A stretch of DNA of 64,000 nt from positions 1,612,001-1,676,000 of the forward strand of contig WACJ01000124.1 of NCBI GenBank assembly GCA_008973525.1, written 5' to 3'. Of the stretch, positions 39,772-49,429 are shown piece by piece. Positions within the stretch are counted from its first letter, which is position 1; every line of letters begins with the position of its first letter. Both the position numbers and the translations under genes were made by a program. The notes below the pieces were generated by a model, which was given only the letters and a program-made list of their open reading frames with translations, was not told where the DNA came from and searched no databases. The DNA comes from Stenopsyche tienmushanensis (taxonomy: Eukaryota > Arthropoda > Insecta > Trichoptera > Stenopsychidae).

Positions 39772-39903
39772 AAGCTATACGCCCTGATGAGTGAAGCATT
39801 TACAAGACTGCAAAAGTGGATGGAGGCGGATCGCTACAGGAGAGCAGCTCTGGCATCCACTCATTTCGGATCATCCACAACAACCTATGGACTACGACCG
39901 GCG
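39772..39903 (+). CDS. TMTC2: TMTC2-like gene, TPR exon C
   Basis: This 132-bp, 44-codon exon lies between TTTCAG and GTAAGT, phase 0 at both ends. It begins KLYALMSEAFTRLQKWMEAD and RYRRAALAS, matching the TMTC2 segment 'SLYNMMGEAYMRLSKLPEAEHWYMESL'. The last 15 residues (THFGSSTTTYGLRPA) fit the family poorly, where 'PDHIPAHLTYGKLLA' is expected, although TYG aligns. A DH-P stretch appears in another frame of the same bases, so small indels in this exon, or simple divergence, are possible. Confidence 0.75.
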
Positions 39904-40469
39904 GTAAGTTTATATGATTGTTCTAAAAATCCATTTTGATTTATTCTCTTCGAAAATGAAATTTGAAAATAAATGTCATACTTTTAAATTGCATAAATAA
40001 ATTTAAAAAAAATTATTCTATTAACATTTATCACAAAATTAATAAATCATTAATAATTGATACTTGGCAATGGCTTTATTTATGTATGTATAATGAATGA
40101 GTGACGTTAATCAAAATTATTCATGAAACGAATCAGACCACAATCCGACTAGGGGTTGATATATAATTCATATCCTTCCATAAAGAGTGCTTATTTTAAT
40201 TTTTTCCAAAAATATTGAAATTCATTTTATTTTATTTTTATTCAATTAATTGCAATAATCTCAGCTAGATGGCATTAGTTATCTTTTATTTAAATTAAAT
40301 CTTTCAAAATATTGATAACACAATCGTTGGACTCCTAAAAAATACTGGATCATTTGAATTATATTCCTAATAAAAAACACTTAATTAAATAAAAAAAGTA
40401 AAAAAAATATTTTCATTTTACATGTATGAAAAATATGTCTAAAGCAATGAAGAGCAAATGCGTTATATA

Positions 40470-41428
40470 AACTCAAACCTATTTTTATGCGACTTTTTTT
40501 GTGCGATTTCGAAGTTATGCGGTTTTTTTAAAGCATTTTTTTTTTTTTTTAAATTTCATAAAGAGTTTGTATCAAGATATTTTGATAATATAGGAAATAA
40601 ATCATCAACACTAACCTAACTTTGGAAAAAATATATAATTTGGGACTGTCTAAAACAAATTGCATTTGATATCGCTGAATATACAACCACGCCCTTTATT
40701 CAAGTTCAGAATTTTGAAAAAATGATTTGTTTTTTTTTAATTTTTCCAATGTTTCGACTTTTAAAAATACATTGCCCAAAGAAATTTCCAAAATTCTAAT
40801 TACTTACGGAATTATAGCTATTTTAGTGACACTTCAAACTGGGTACGAATCTTTTCAATATAACCCTCTATTATTCCTACCAGATTTATGAAAAAAAATA
40901 TTTTTTAACTATTTAAAAAAAATTAAAACTGTGACAAAATAAGGGCCAAAAATAACTTGACTGATTTTTTTTTAAACAGTCGCCATTTTGTTATTTATTT
41001 TATTTGAGTTAGGGACTATAGTGACATCTTTACTAATTATGAATTATATTGTTGAAAAGAAAAAAAAATTACAAAATCATGATGACATTGACACTGGGTA
41101 TACTATTTCTTCCAAAGGAGAAAGCGATGTTGAGTCATCAAAAATCGCAACAAAAATGATCATTCAGCGATGATAGTAGATGTCAGACATCCTTAAAATT
41201 TTACCAATGATGCAAGACGTCCTTTAAATGTTACCAAAAATGTTATTTTTAATTGCCTTATTGTTTTCCTGTTTTTTATTAACTTTTTTATGCGATTTTG
41301 GATATATTTTATATAGCTGTTTCAAAGTTATGTGGTTTTTAAAATCCATGAAACGCACCTTCACTTTTTCTATGTGTCATAGCTTTTTTGTGCGATTTTC
41401 CGCGGAACGCATCTACCGCACCAAAATG
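40470..41428 (+). mobile_element. Pogo/Tigger-like element, copy 1
   Basis: About 0.96 kb related along its whole length to 48372-49425, in the same orientation. It starts after TA with AACTCAAACCT and 'TTTTTTTGTGCGATTTCGAAGTTATGCGG', and ends '...CCGCGGAACGCATCTACCGCACC' with its last bases eroded. Terminal ACCTC followed by repeated TGCGATTT blocks recalls Tigger/pogo ends. An internal frame at 40988-41173 (MNYIVEKKKKLQNHDD..., KGESDVESSKIATK) faintly resembles the pogo N-terminal HTH ('KGES...IA..'). No DDE domain is present, so it is non-autonomous. Confidence 0.55.
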
Positions 41429-41535
41429 TATTTTCTAAAACTCGACTCTAATAATGAGAATATCTTATTATAGTCGAATTTTAGAAAAAAGTTTTTGTGT
41501 TTTTTTGCATGATAAGAGTTAAAAACTTAAAGGTT

Positions 41536-42162
41536 TGTTGCGTTTAAAGCCCCTTGCCGTCTTCGGGGGCCCGCAATCTTCGTCGCAGCTGCCTCAAACA
41601 GCCCGCCACGAGGGGCGTCTCGAATCGCGGGGCGCTCCGGGGACCGGACGCACCCTTGCGCCTCTCATCTCGACCCGAAGGGCCTCGACGAGAAGCGAAG
41701 GGGCTCCGCCCTCAGGGGCGAAGAAACCCCGCGACACCGAGACAAACTCGAAGCATCCGCGACGGAATATGCGTATACCTCCGCCGAGGGGGCGATTCTT
41801 TAACTTCGACCGCTCATATGACGACACCAAAAAGGAGGAAACCTCAAAAACGAGAGGGAAACAATTAAAACATGATGAACTTCGATTAATAAATTTTATT
41901 TACCATTTTGTGATACGGCAGACGATCACGACGCAGAGGCTTGATGATGGGAACGTAGCGCGAAATTAGCACGACTGGTCCCCAAGGCGCCCAGAAAAGA
42001 ACAGGAAGAATTTGCTCGGCCTACGACCCTTAAGAACGGTTGAGGTCCGAACGCCAAATTAAACGACCCGCTTTGACGACCAAAAATCGATATTAAACGA
42101 CGAAATTAATTAATTTATTTTTACAATCAATAAAAACAATCGCAAATTATTCCCACGCTACA
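41536..42162 (-). repeat. 3' LTR (minus orientation)
   Basis: A 627-bp LTR, beginning TGTTGCG and ending GCTACA on the + strand. It is downstream of the polypurine tract when read on the minus strand. A GC-rich half (41545-41800) and an AT-rich half follow each other. The overlapping frames inside are duplicated exactly in the other LTR and are not genes. Confidence 0.85.
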
Positions 42163-42170
42163 CTCCCCCC
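42163..42170 (-). promoter_or_regulatory. Polypurine tract
   Basis: On the minus strand GGGGGGAG directly precedes the 3' LTR, the expected site for plus-strand DNA priming. Confidence 0.75.
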
Positions 42171-44499
42171 GACTTAAGCAATTGAATCGTCCCGATCAAT
42201 CCAATCCCGTGCCTCGCAATCGTGCCGCATATAAAAAAAAGAAAAAAAGAAAAAAAAAGCGTCCCTGCCCGACTTAACAAAAGTCACAGCATTTGCTTTA
42301 CGGCCCGAGAAATCAGGGGTAAACTTTGACCGTGACCATAAAATAAAACAAGTAGTATTTTTATTTACAAAAACAAGTTAAAAAAGTATGAAAATGAAAT
42401 ATAGATCCACAGTAGTAGGATCTTTCAAAAGAAAAAATATGTTTCTGATGTTCCTGTAGAAGTCCTGTTAGAACCTTGCTGCTCCTGCAATGAAACCTTC
42501 ATGAGTCTGTTCTTTACATTTCTAAATTTATTTTAAAAAAATACAGTAAGCTTTATCATTCATCACGACGTCCGTATCGCTACGCGACGTCTACGCGCGT
42601 TAGCCTGTTTGGCGATGAAAACAATCGTCCCTCCGAACCGGCACTCCCTTAGAAGTTTACGCGGATGACTAGTTTAAACAAAACTACTTTCTCCTCGACC
42701 TTGACTTATCTAATTTGCAACATTAACAGATTCGTCACCGTGTCCTATCGCGAGATATTTCTTTGAATAAACCAGAACAAAACAGAAGAATAAGAAAAAT
42801 AGACAACGAATAGACAGAAAGCTCCTTCTCTGGCACTGCGTACTCCGTGATTCCATTGCAGCTCTACTTCTCGCGATCGAAAACTATCGTGCGAGGCCTA
42901 GACAAATTCGAACAAATGCAAAACAACCGAAACAATAATGCTAAACAACCATATTCAGCTAGTCACTGTCGCCGCCATCCTGTGTCGTAAAGAAAATAAT
43001 TTAACTTCATTTAATTACGTTCGTCGCGATGCCCCTTGGTACGTGAAGTATCACCTTACTGCGCGAAACTGAAAGTTTCGGCTGCCAACCCTACATCACC
43101 GGTCACGACGGTGCCTCTTAATAGGATAGGGATGGCAGCGATCAAATCCACCGAGGTGGTTCGATCCGCCCTGATCTGGAAGACCCATAACAATTATCGC
43201 AGCGGATTTCCCGTCGCCAGCGTCTATTGTTGCTTCCATTCAAATACCCTTACGCGACATACCACCAGCCTGGCGGGATCTCCCGCCCGCCAGCGCCTGG
43301 TGCTCATCCAGAGCGTCGCAACTAAAACTAAACAATCACATGCTACCAGCCTGACGGCATCACCAGCTCGCCAGCGCCTGGTTCAAAGCATTGTGGCCCA
43401 CAATAAATACTTCACGAACCATGGTTCTCCGACGACCTTATTCTTCAAAAAAAAATCAAAATTACCAAATGACTTGCTTCTAAACAATTACAACACTCTT
43501 TACGAGAAGCTTACAAAACAAAGAAACAAAAGCGACGACAATAAAAGCTGTTCTAAACGATACCGACCGCTTGCAAAGGGTATCTCTGGGACTGTACCTG
43601 AAAATTTCGTACAATTCACCCTGCAACATCTGGCATTATCTTTAACAATATAAAACATATTTTAAAACCTAAAATAAATTCGAACGACATGCATATAATA
43701 CATACAAAAAAATGCAACGCCGTTTACAAACCAAAATACCACGAATCGGCAAGACAAAAAAACCCGGTTGATTACAAAATACCTAGCGCCCCGAGCCCTG
43801 CTTGATAAAGCGGATGGGATTTTCCCATGCCTTGAAGTACCGCTATCGGCCCTCAAGATAAGAAATATTTACAACAATAGAAATCCACAATTAACTCTTC
43901 ATCCATCGCAAAAGACAAGCTTGATGACGCTTTATAACCATTATAGTTTGATATTTTAATCACACCCTGCCGATCGCTTTATACTACAACTTACATTATC
44001 TATTGCGCGACAAACCCTAAAATATTATAAACAACTTAAAGGTCACGCATAAAAATTATTAAGAAAATATTTACAATGCCTCGCGGATTACCCGCGAGAT
44101 ACCTGACCAAGAATTCCTGTCATTATAAACTCCTCGTTCTGATGACGGCCATCCTTGTGACGCTGCAGCTCAAGCTATCGGGAAGCTCGTGCTGCATCTC
44201 AGGTGGTGGCGCTTTCCAGCGACGCTGCGTCTGCCTCCATAGGCCACGTGGTCGGCTGGAATTAGCGCCTTCCATGGCGCCTCAGCTTCTCCCTCCGCGA
44301 ACGATGCGCTCAAGGGGCGCATTCCTAGCGGCGTCGAGCTGATCTCGGCGTCCGGTGGTGACGCTAGCGTGCGTCGAACCATATGACGCCGACGCGTCCA
44401 ACATGGCGGCGTGGCCACGTACTCGCCTCAACATCTTCTGATGATGCGCCATCGTCGTCGTCCTCCTTGACAGCATTTCGGCGTCGTCGCAGTCGAAGA
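42171..44499 (-). other. Internal region of LTR element, no pol genes
   Basis: Short minus-strand frames near the primer-binding side (44476-44282 and 44418-44170) are where a gag start would be expected, but they overlap in different frames and show no gag motif. The + strand frame 43036-43653 is antisense and its translation is unlike any retroelement protein. Imperfect repeats built on CCAGCCTG..CGCCAGCGCCTGGT occur at 43261-43301 and 43344-43381. An A-rich run lies near 42231-42258. The region looks untranslated, as in LARD-type elements, or is an internally deleted derivative. Confidence 0.6.
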
Positions 44500-44516
44500 T
44501 CCCACTTCTGACACCA
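44500..44516 (-). promoter_or_regulatory. Primer-binding site for tRNA-Leu
   Basis: Read on the minus strand, TGGTGTCAGAAGTGGGA lies one base after the LTR. It is complementary to the CCA-bearing 3' end of a tRNA-Leu ('...TCCCACTTCTGACA' plus CCA), the usual place and kind of primer for minus-strand DNA synthesis. It fixes the orientation of the element. Confidence 0.8.
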
Positions 44517-44517
44517 G

Positions 44518-45144
44518 TGTTGCGTTTAAAGCCCCTTGCCGTCTTCGGGGGCCCGCAATCTTCGTCGCAGCTGCCTCAAACAGCCCGCCACGAGGGGCGT
44601 CTCGAATCGCGGGGCGCTCCGGGGACCGGACGCACCCTTGCGCCTCTCATCTCGACCCGAAGGGCCTCGACGAGAAGCGAAGGGGCTCCGCCCTCAGGGG
44701 CGAAGAAACCCCGCGACACCGAGACAAACTCGAAGCATCCGCGACGGAATATGCGTATACCTCCGCCGAGGGGGCGATTCTTTAACTTCGACCGCTCATA
44801 TGACGACACCAAAAAGGAGGAAACCTCAAAAACGAGAGGGAAACAATTAAAACATGATGAACTTCGATTAATAAATTTTATTTACCATTTTGTGATACGG
44901 CAGACGATCACGACGCAGAGGCTTGATGATGGGAACGTAGCGCGAAATTAGCACGACTGGTCCCCAAGGCGCCCAGAAAAGAACAGGAAGAATTTGCTCG
45001 GCCTACGACCCTTAAGAACGGTTGAGGTCCGAACGCCAAATTAAACGACCCGCTTTGACGACCAAAAATCGATATTAAACGACGAAATTAATTAATTTAT
45101 TTTTACAATCAATAAAAACAATCGCAAATTATTCCCACGCTACA
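44518..45144 (-). repeat. 5' LTR (minus orientation)
   Basis: Same 627-bp sequence as 41536-42162, with no difference noticed on reading. It adjoins the primer-binding site, which makes it the 5' LTR on the minus strand. Confidence 0.85.
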
Positions 45145-45148
45145 GGTT

Positions 45149-47334
45149 AAAGGCTAATTATGTTGCGACATATAATCTGGTCAGATCAGGCATGTAAGTC
45201 AATTTTTTTCTGAATATAAAAACTAATGATTTCCATTAATTAATTAAATTGAAATCAAATAAGGTGTTTAACTTATTTATTTCACAATTTCTTCAAAAAA
45301 AGAAATGAAACGCATGCAAAACTCAAATATAATAATTAAAACTTCAAATCGATGAAAACAAGGATATATTGTTTTTTAAGATGGTTAGAACACGATCAAA
45401 TAAAAAGTAACTCTATTTCGTTTGAAATCAAAAGACTCCATAAAGAAGAGCCATTTTCTAGATACGCCTAACTTTAAATTTGAAAAAATCTCGCCCCAAG
45501 TACTGGGGCGAACTTATTCGATCATAATTTTGCCAATTTGTTTTCGATTTAACCTTTGAACATAAATTCAAAGAAATAATTAACCAACATAATTCCAGTT
45601 CAAAAACAATATTATTGTTTCTTAAACATCAGTTTACTTTGGCTCTCAAAGGGGCCATATTTATTATGTTGTGTTTAAAATTATTTCAGACATCTTCCCT
45701 CGCTTTCATCCAGATGTATATTGCCGAATTTAACCGGCGCTCAGAACTCTCTGTGTAAATAGACTTTGTAGCGTTTTATTCGCAAAATTATATTTATCGT
45801 CGAAATTCTAATTGTATTTACGTGTGTAAATTCGGATCGCATTACCCAATAAGCAATATTCTGCAATGGGGATATCTATTTCTGAATTTCATCCTTTTAA
45901 TGGGTTTCTCGCAAACATCCCTAATATATTTCTTGTTTCTAGATGGTTTTGGTTTGGGGAAACCTCGCATACACCATGAAATGTAATTAAGCCCTTAGTT
46001 GAAGCGTATGATTGGATACTGAAATGTATGAGAGATTTTTTTTTTCATTTCCAACATACCTCACTCGGTAATGTAAATTGAACGAGCCTACAAATTAAAC
46101 GCACGTGGGGAGTTTATAAAGTACTTTTATTGCTTTTAAATGAGAACAGGTTTATATACATGATTTTTTTCTGGCGAAATTGCAATATCGAAAAGTAATT
46201 ATGAAAGCAATCTATGTTAATTATCAAAATATTGGCTAGAATAATTTTGAAGAGGCTTGCTGGCAATAAAGTGTGTTCTGTGTATACATTGCGGCAAAGG
46301 GTGAACCTTTCATTATTAGAAATACCGTAATTGAAAGCATCGCATATCCGTTCATCAACAAACAGTTTATGACACAAAAAGCACTGTGGATACTACAAAA
46401 TAGGGCATATAACGGCTATGTATGCAAAAGATAACACTAAATCGTGTTTGAAAAACATTAAACGAGCATAAACACCCCTCTATTCACGAATTGTGCGTAA
46501 TAAGATATTTTCAGCCCTAAAAAGCGATCGCGTATCGCCGTTCCTGTAAATTCGCTTTTCGCATTTATCATCGGTCGACATCGAATTATGGCGGCTTTAA
46601 AAAGTCGGGTAATTTTAGCTAATGTCGCATTATTACTGTTGTCGTCGAGTTTCGTGAGTCCATTATGCTAAAACTCACCGATGTTTATACTAAACATAGG
46701 GAGTGCCAAAAACACCGGAAACATTTCAACGATTTTTATATAACATTGATTCATTATGGGAAAGTTTCGGGCCGCGGGAAAGTTTTAATAGAAGTACGTC
46801 CATGGGACACAATGAACTCGATGCTATGCGCAAAATCTGAAATATACGATGTTGAAAATCCAAAATTTCCACAAACGTGTAAGAGTCGTGGGTCCTTAAG
46901 CCTTGTGTATACGACATCACGGCCTGATGTGTCAAGTGATATCGTGTAAACATGCTGGCGAGTAAATGACGCGTAATCACATCAGCGACCGTCGTAAAGC
47001 TGAGTGAATTGCCTTCCAAGTTTAGTGATCACTATAACGTTTTCTAATATGGCCGTTTATATACCATATTATAGAAGTATTTTGTATTTTCAAGATAAAA
47101 AATGCTTTGAGTAGTCAGAAAATTGAAGCAAATGATGACTTCATTATGACTTATTTAACTTTAAATCTCGCGGTTGATTGCAATCTTGATAATATAATAA
47201 TTAATCAATTATTCAATAATGAATGAACATATTAGCAATGTTCTATTTCATAAGGGGCCATATCCAAAATCAAACGCAAGGAATATCCATATCCAAGAAC
47301 AAAAGATTTTACTATATTTATTTATATTTAAGTA
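45149..47334. other. AT-rich DNA with one GC-richer island
   Basis: Island at about 46480-47000 with overlapping short frames on both strands. No gene or element recognised. Confidence 0.4.
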
Positions 47335-47835
47335 CAGTAAAACCTTGATTATCCGGACTAATTAGGATGAAAGTAGTCCGGATAAAATAGCGAATACTCT
47401 TAAGGTATAAAAGTTTTCCTAAATCACACTCTTTTTGTTACTCAAGCCATTTCATGTTGATACTGCATCCATTAACAACTACGTACAAAATTAGAAGGTT
47501 TTAGCGATTAAACATAATATCTTAATTAACACTTAAATGGCCAAAATTGACTGCATGATCCAATAAAATCTAGCTGCTCGTTGTTTTTTTTATTGGCCTT
47601 TTTAAGAACTAGTATTTATTGCACCCAAACATTGCAAATTGCTAAAGCAAAAGTAGAAATACCTTAAATGAGATATCTCCTTGGAGTGGCAGGTGTTTAA
47701 AGCATAGACAATCTCCAAAGATCCAATATTGGGGCGAACTTTAATATTGCCTGACTCATTGTGCTGTTTGCAAAAGCCTGAGTCGCGATGACTCGAATTT
47801 ATTATCGCCTCAAATACTTGCAGCGAAGCCACCAT
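47335..47835 (-). mobile_element. Pogo/Tigger-like transposon end, second type
   Basis: After TA (47333-47334) the + strand reads CAGTAAAACCTTGATTATCC, very like the terminal CAGTGAAACCTCGATTATCC of pogo-superfamily transposons. Next to it, ATCCGGACTA (47351-47360) and TAGTCCGGAT (47374-47383) form a perfect 10-bp inverted repeat, as often seen subterminally in this group. The minus-strand frame 47835-47602 could be a decayed transposase C terminus (LQVFEAII...HRDSG), but the match is weak. The opposite end was not located. Confidence 0.45.
47351..47383. repeat. Subterminal inverted repeat, 10-bp arms
   Basis: ATCCGGACTA and TAGTCCGGAT, perfect, with a 13-base spacer, lie 16 bases inside the pogo-like terminus. 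Confidence 0.7.
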
Positions 47836-48371
47836 TCAGCCAATCGTCCCTCTAATCCTTAAAACATAATTGAATGCCCGGTATCAAATTCAAAAGTTCG
47901 TTTTAAAAAACATGACTCCGCAAGATTTTTACAATTTTCAAGGGCTGAAAATGGAGGAGGGGGATGAAAAGCTAAATTTTCTAGAAGCAATCGGGCCTCA
48001 GGTGTCTTTAGTGGAAGACCAGATAAGCTAGTCATGGGATAAATTGACGTTTCAAGTAGAAAACGCATGAATTTTTATTTTGAAATGTATGCAAATGGGT
48101 TTATGTGAACCGAGTCGGATATTTTTATTAAAGCTGTTTGTTGTGAAATTGGAAGAGCTTGGATAAAATATTCGTTAATCTCAACTTTTTTAACTTGACA
48201 ATCCTTTATTCGCTTATCTATTTTTATACGTAAAGAATATTTAATTAAGTATTTCATTTGAACCCTAAACATCAAAGGTGATTTTTTGATTTGTGAAATT
48301 AAATTTATCATCATTTTACTAGGTTAAGATTTATTTTTCAAAATATTCTCTATTCTTAGTGTAACCAATTA

Positions 48372-49425
48372 CACTCAAACCTCTTTTTGTGTGACTTTTT
48401 TTGTGCGATTTCGAAGTTATGCGATTTTTTTTAAAGCATCTTTTTCAATTTCATAAAGAGTACTTATCGAGATATTTTGGATAAAATAGGAAATAAATCA
48501 TCAACACTAACCTAAATTTGGAAAAAAATTATAATTTGGAACTGTGTAAATCATATTGCATCTGCTATCGCTGAATTACGATCACGCCAATTATTCTGGT
48601 TTAGATTTTTGAAAAAATTGATTTCATTTTTTTGAATTATTATTATGTTTTGATTTTTAAAAATACATTCTCCAAAGAAATTTTCAAAATTAAAAATTTC
48701 AAAGTAATCCAAAGGAGTTTTCAAAATTCCTTTGGACTACTTACCGAGCTGTTTTAGTGACACGGCCTACCATAATGAAACTACTATTTTCAACACGGTT
48801 GATATCATATCTTAAGTTTGAATTAATTAATTTACTTCAAACTGGGTACGAATCTTTTCTACATAACCTTCTATTATTTTTACCAGATTTATGTAAACAT
48901 ATATTTTTTAACTATTAAAAAAATTGTGACAAAATAAGGCCAAAAAATGAATTGACTGTATTTTTTTTAAACAGTCGCCATTTTGTGATTTTTTTTTAAG
49001 TTAGGGACTAAAGTAACATCTTTGCTTATTATGAATTATATTGTTGGAAAGAGAAAATCTACACAGAACAATGATGACATTAACACTACGCATACGAAAT
49101 CATACAGCGATAACAGTTTTGTAATTAAAATAATTAGTATTTCTATAGTGGATGTCTGGCATTTGAGATGTCAGATATCTTTATAAATTTACCAATGATG
49201 CAAGACGTCCTTTAAATATTACCAAAAATGCTATTTTTCAATTTCCTGTTATTGTTTTCCTGTTTTTTTATTAACTTTTTTATGCGATTTTGGATATATT
49301 TTATATAGCTGTTTCAAAGTTATGCATATCCATGGAACGCATCTACACTTTTTCTATGTAAGTAATTCCTTTTCTTGTGCGATTTTCCGCGGAACACATC
49401 TACCGCACAAAAAAAGGTTTAAATG
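48372..49425 (+). mobile_element. Pogo/Tigger-like element, copy 2 (complete ends)
   Basis: This 1054-bp copy is flanked by TA on both sides (48370-48371, 49426-49427). The left end CACTCAAACCTCTTTTTGTG and the right end GCACAAAAAAAGGTTTAAATG form an imperfect inverted repeat of about 20 bp. TA duplication and ACCTC-type termini with TGCGATTT subterminal motifs point to the Tc1/mariner/pogo superfamily. The interior shares long blocks with copy 1 (for example CATCAACACTAACCTAA and AAACAGTCGCCATTTTGT) but has a shorter frame after the shared AATTATATTGTTG block. No intact transposase is present. Confidence 0.65.
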
Positions 49426-49429
49426 TATA

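Larger units (their letters stand above)
41536..45144 (-). mobile_element. Non-autonomous LTR retrotransposon, complete structure
   Basis: Two 627-bp direct repeats (41536-42162, 44518-45144) start TG and end CA, and enclose 2355 bp. The flanks carry a GGTT duplication (41532-41535, 45145-45148). On the minus strand the element reads LTR, one base, a primer-binding site for tRNA-Leu, the internal region, a GGGGGGAG polypurine tract, LTR. I found no reverse transcriptase, integrase or protease in any frame. With a 4-bp duplication and a tRNA primer it is probably Ty3/gypsy-like or BEL-like and mobilised by another element's proteins. The LTR copies appear identical, so insertion is recent. Confidence 0.85.

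Noticed and set aside
41535..41969. 144-, 104- and 78-codon frames, repeated at 44517-44951
   Set aside because: They lie inside the two LTR copies and are duplicated with them; no retroelement or host protein similarity.
43036..43653. 205-codon + strand ORF
   Set aside because: Antisense to the LTR element orientation, built partly on internal repeats, with no recognisable domain.
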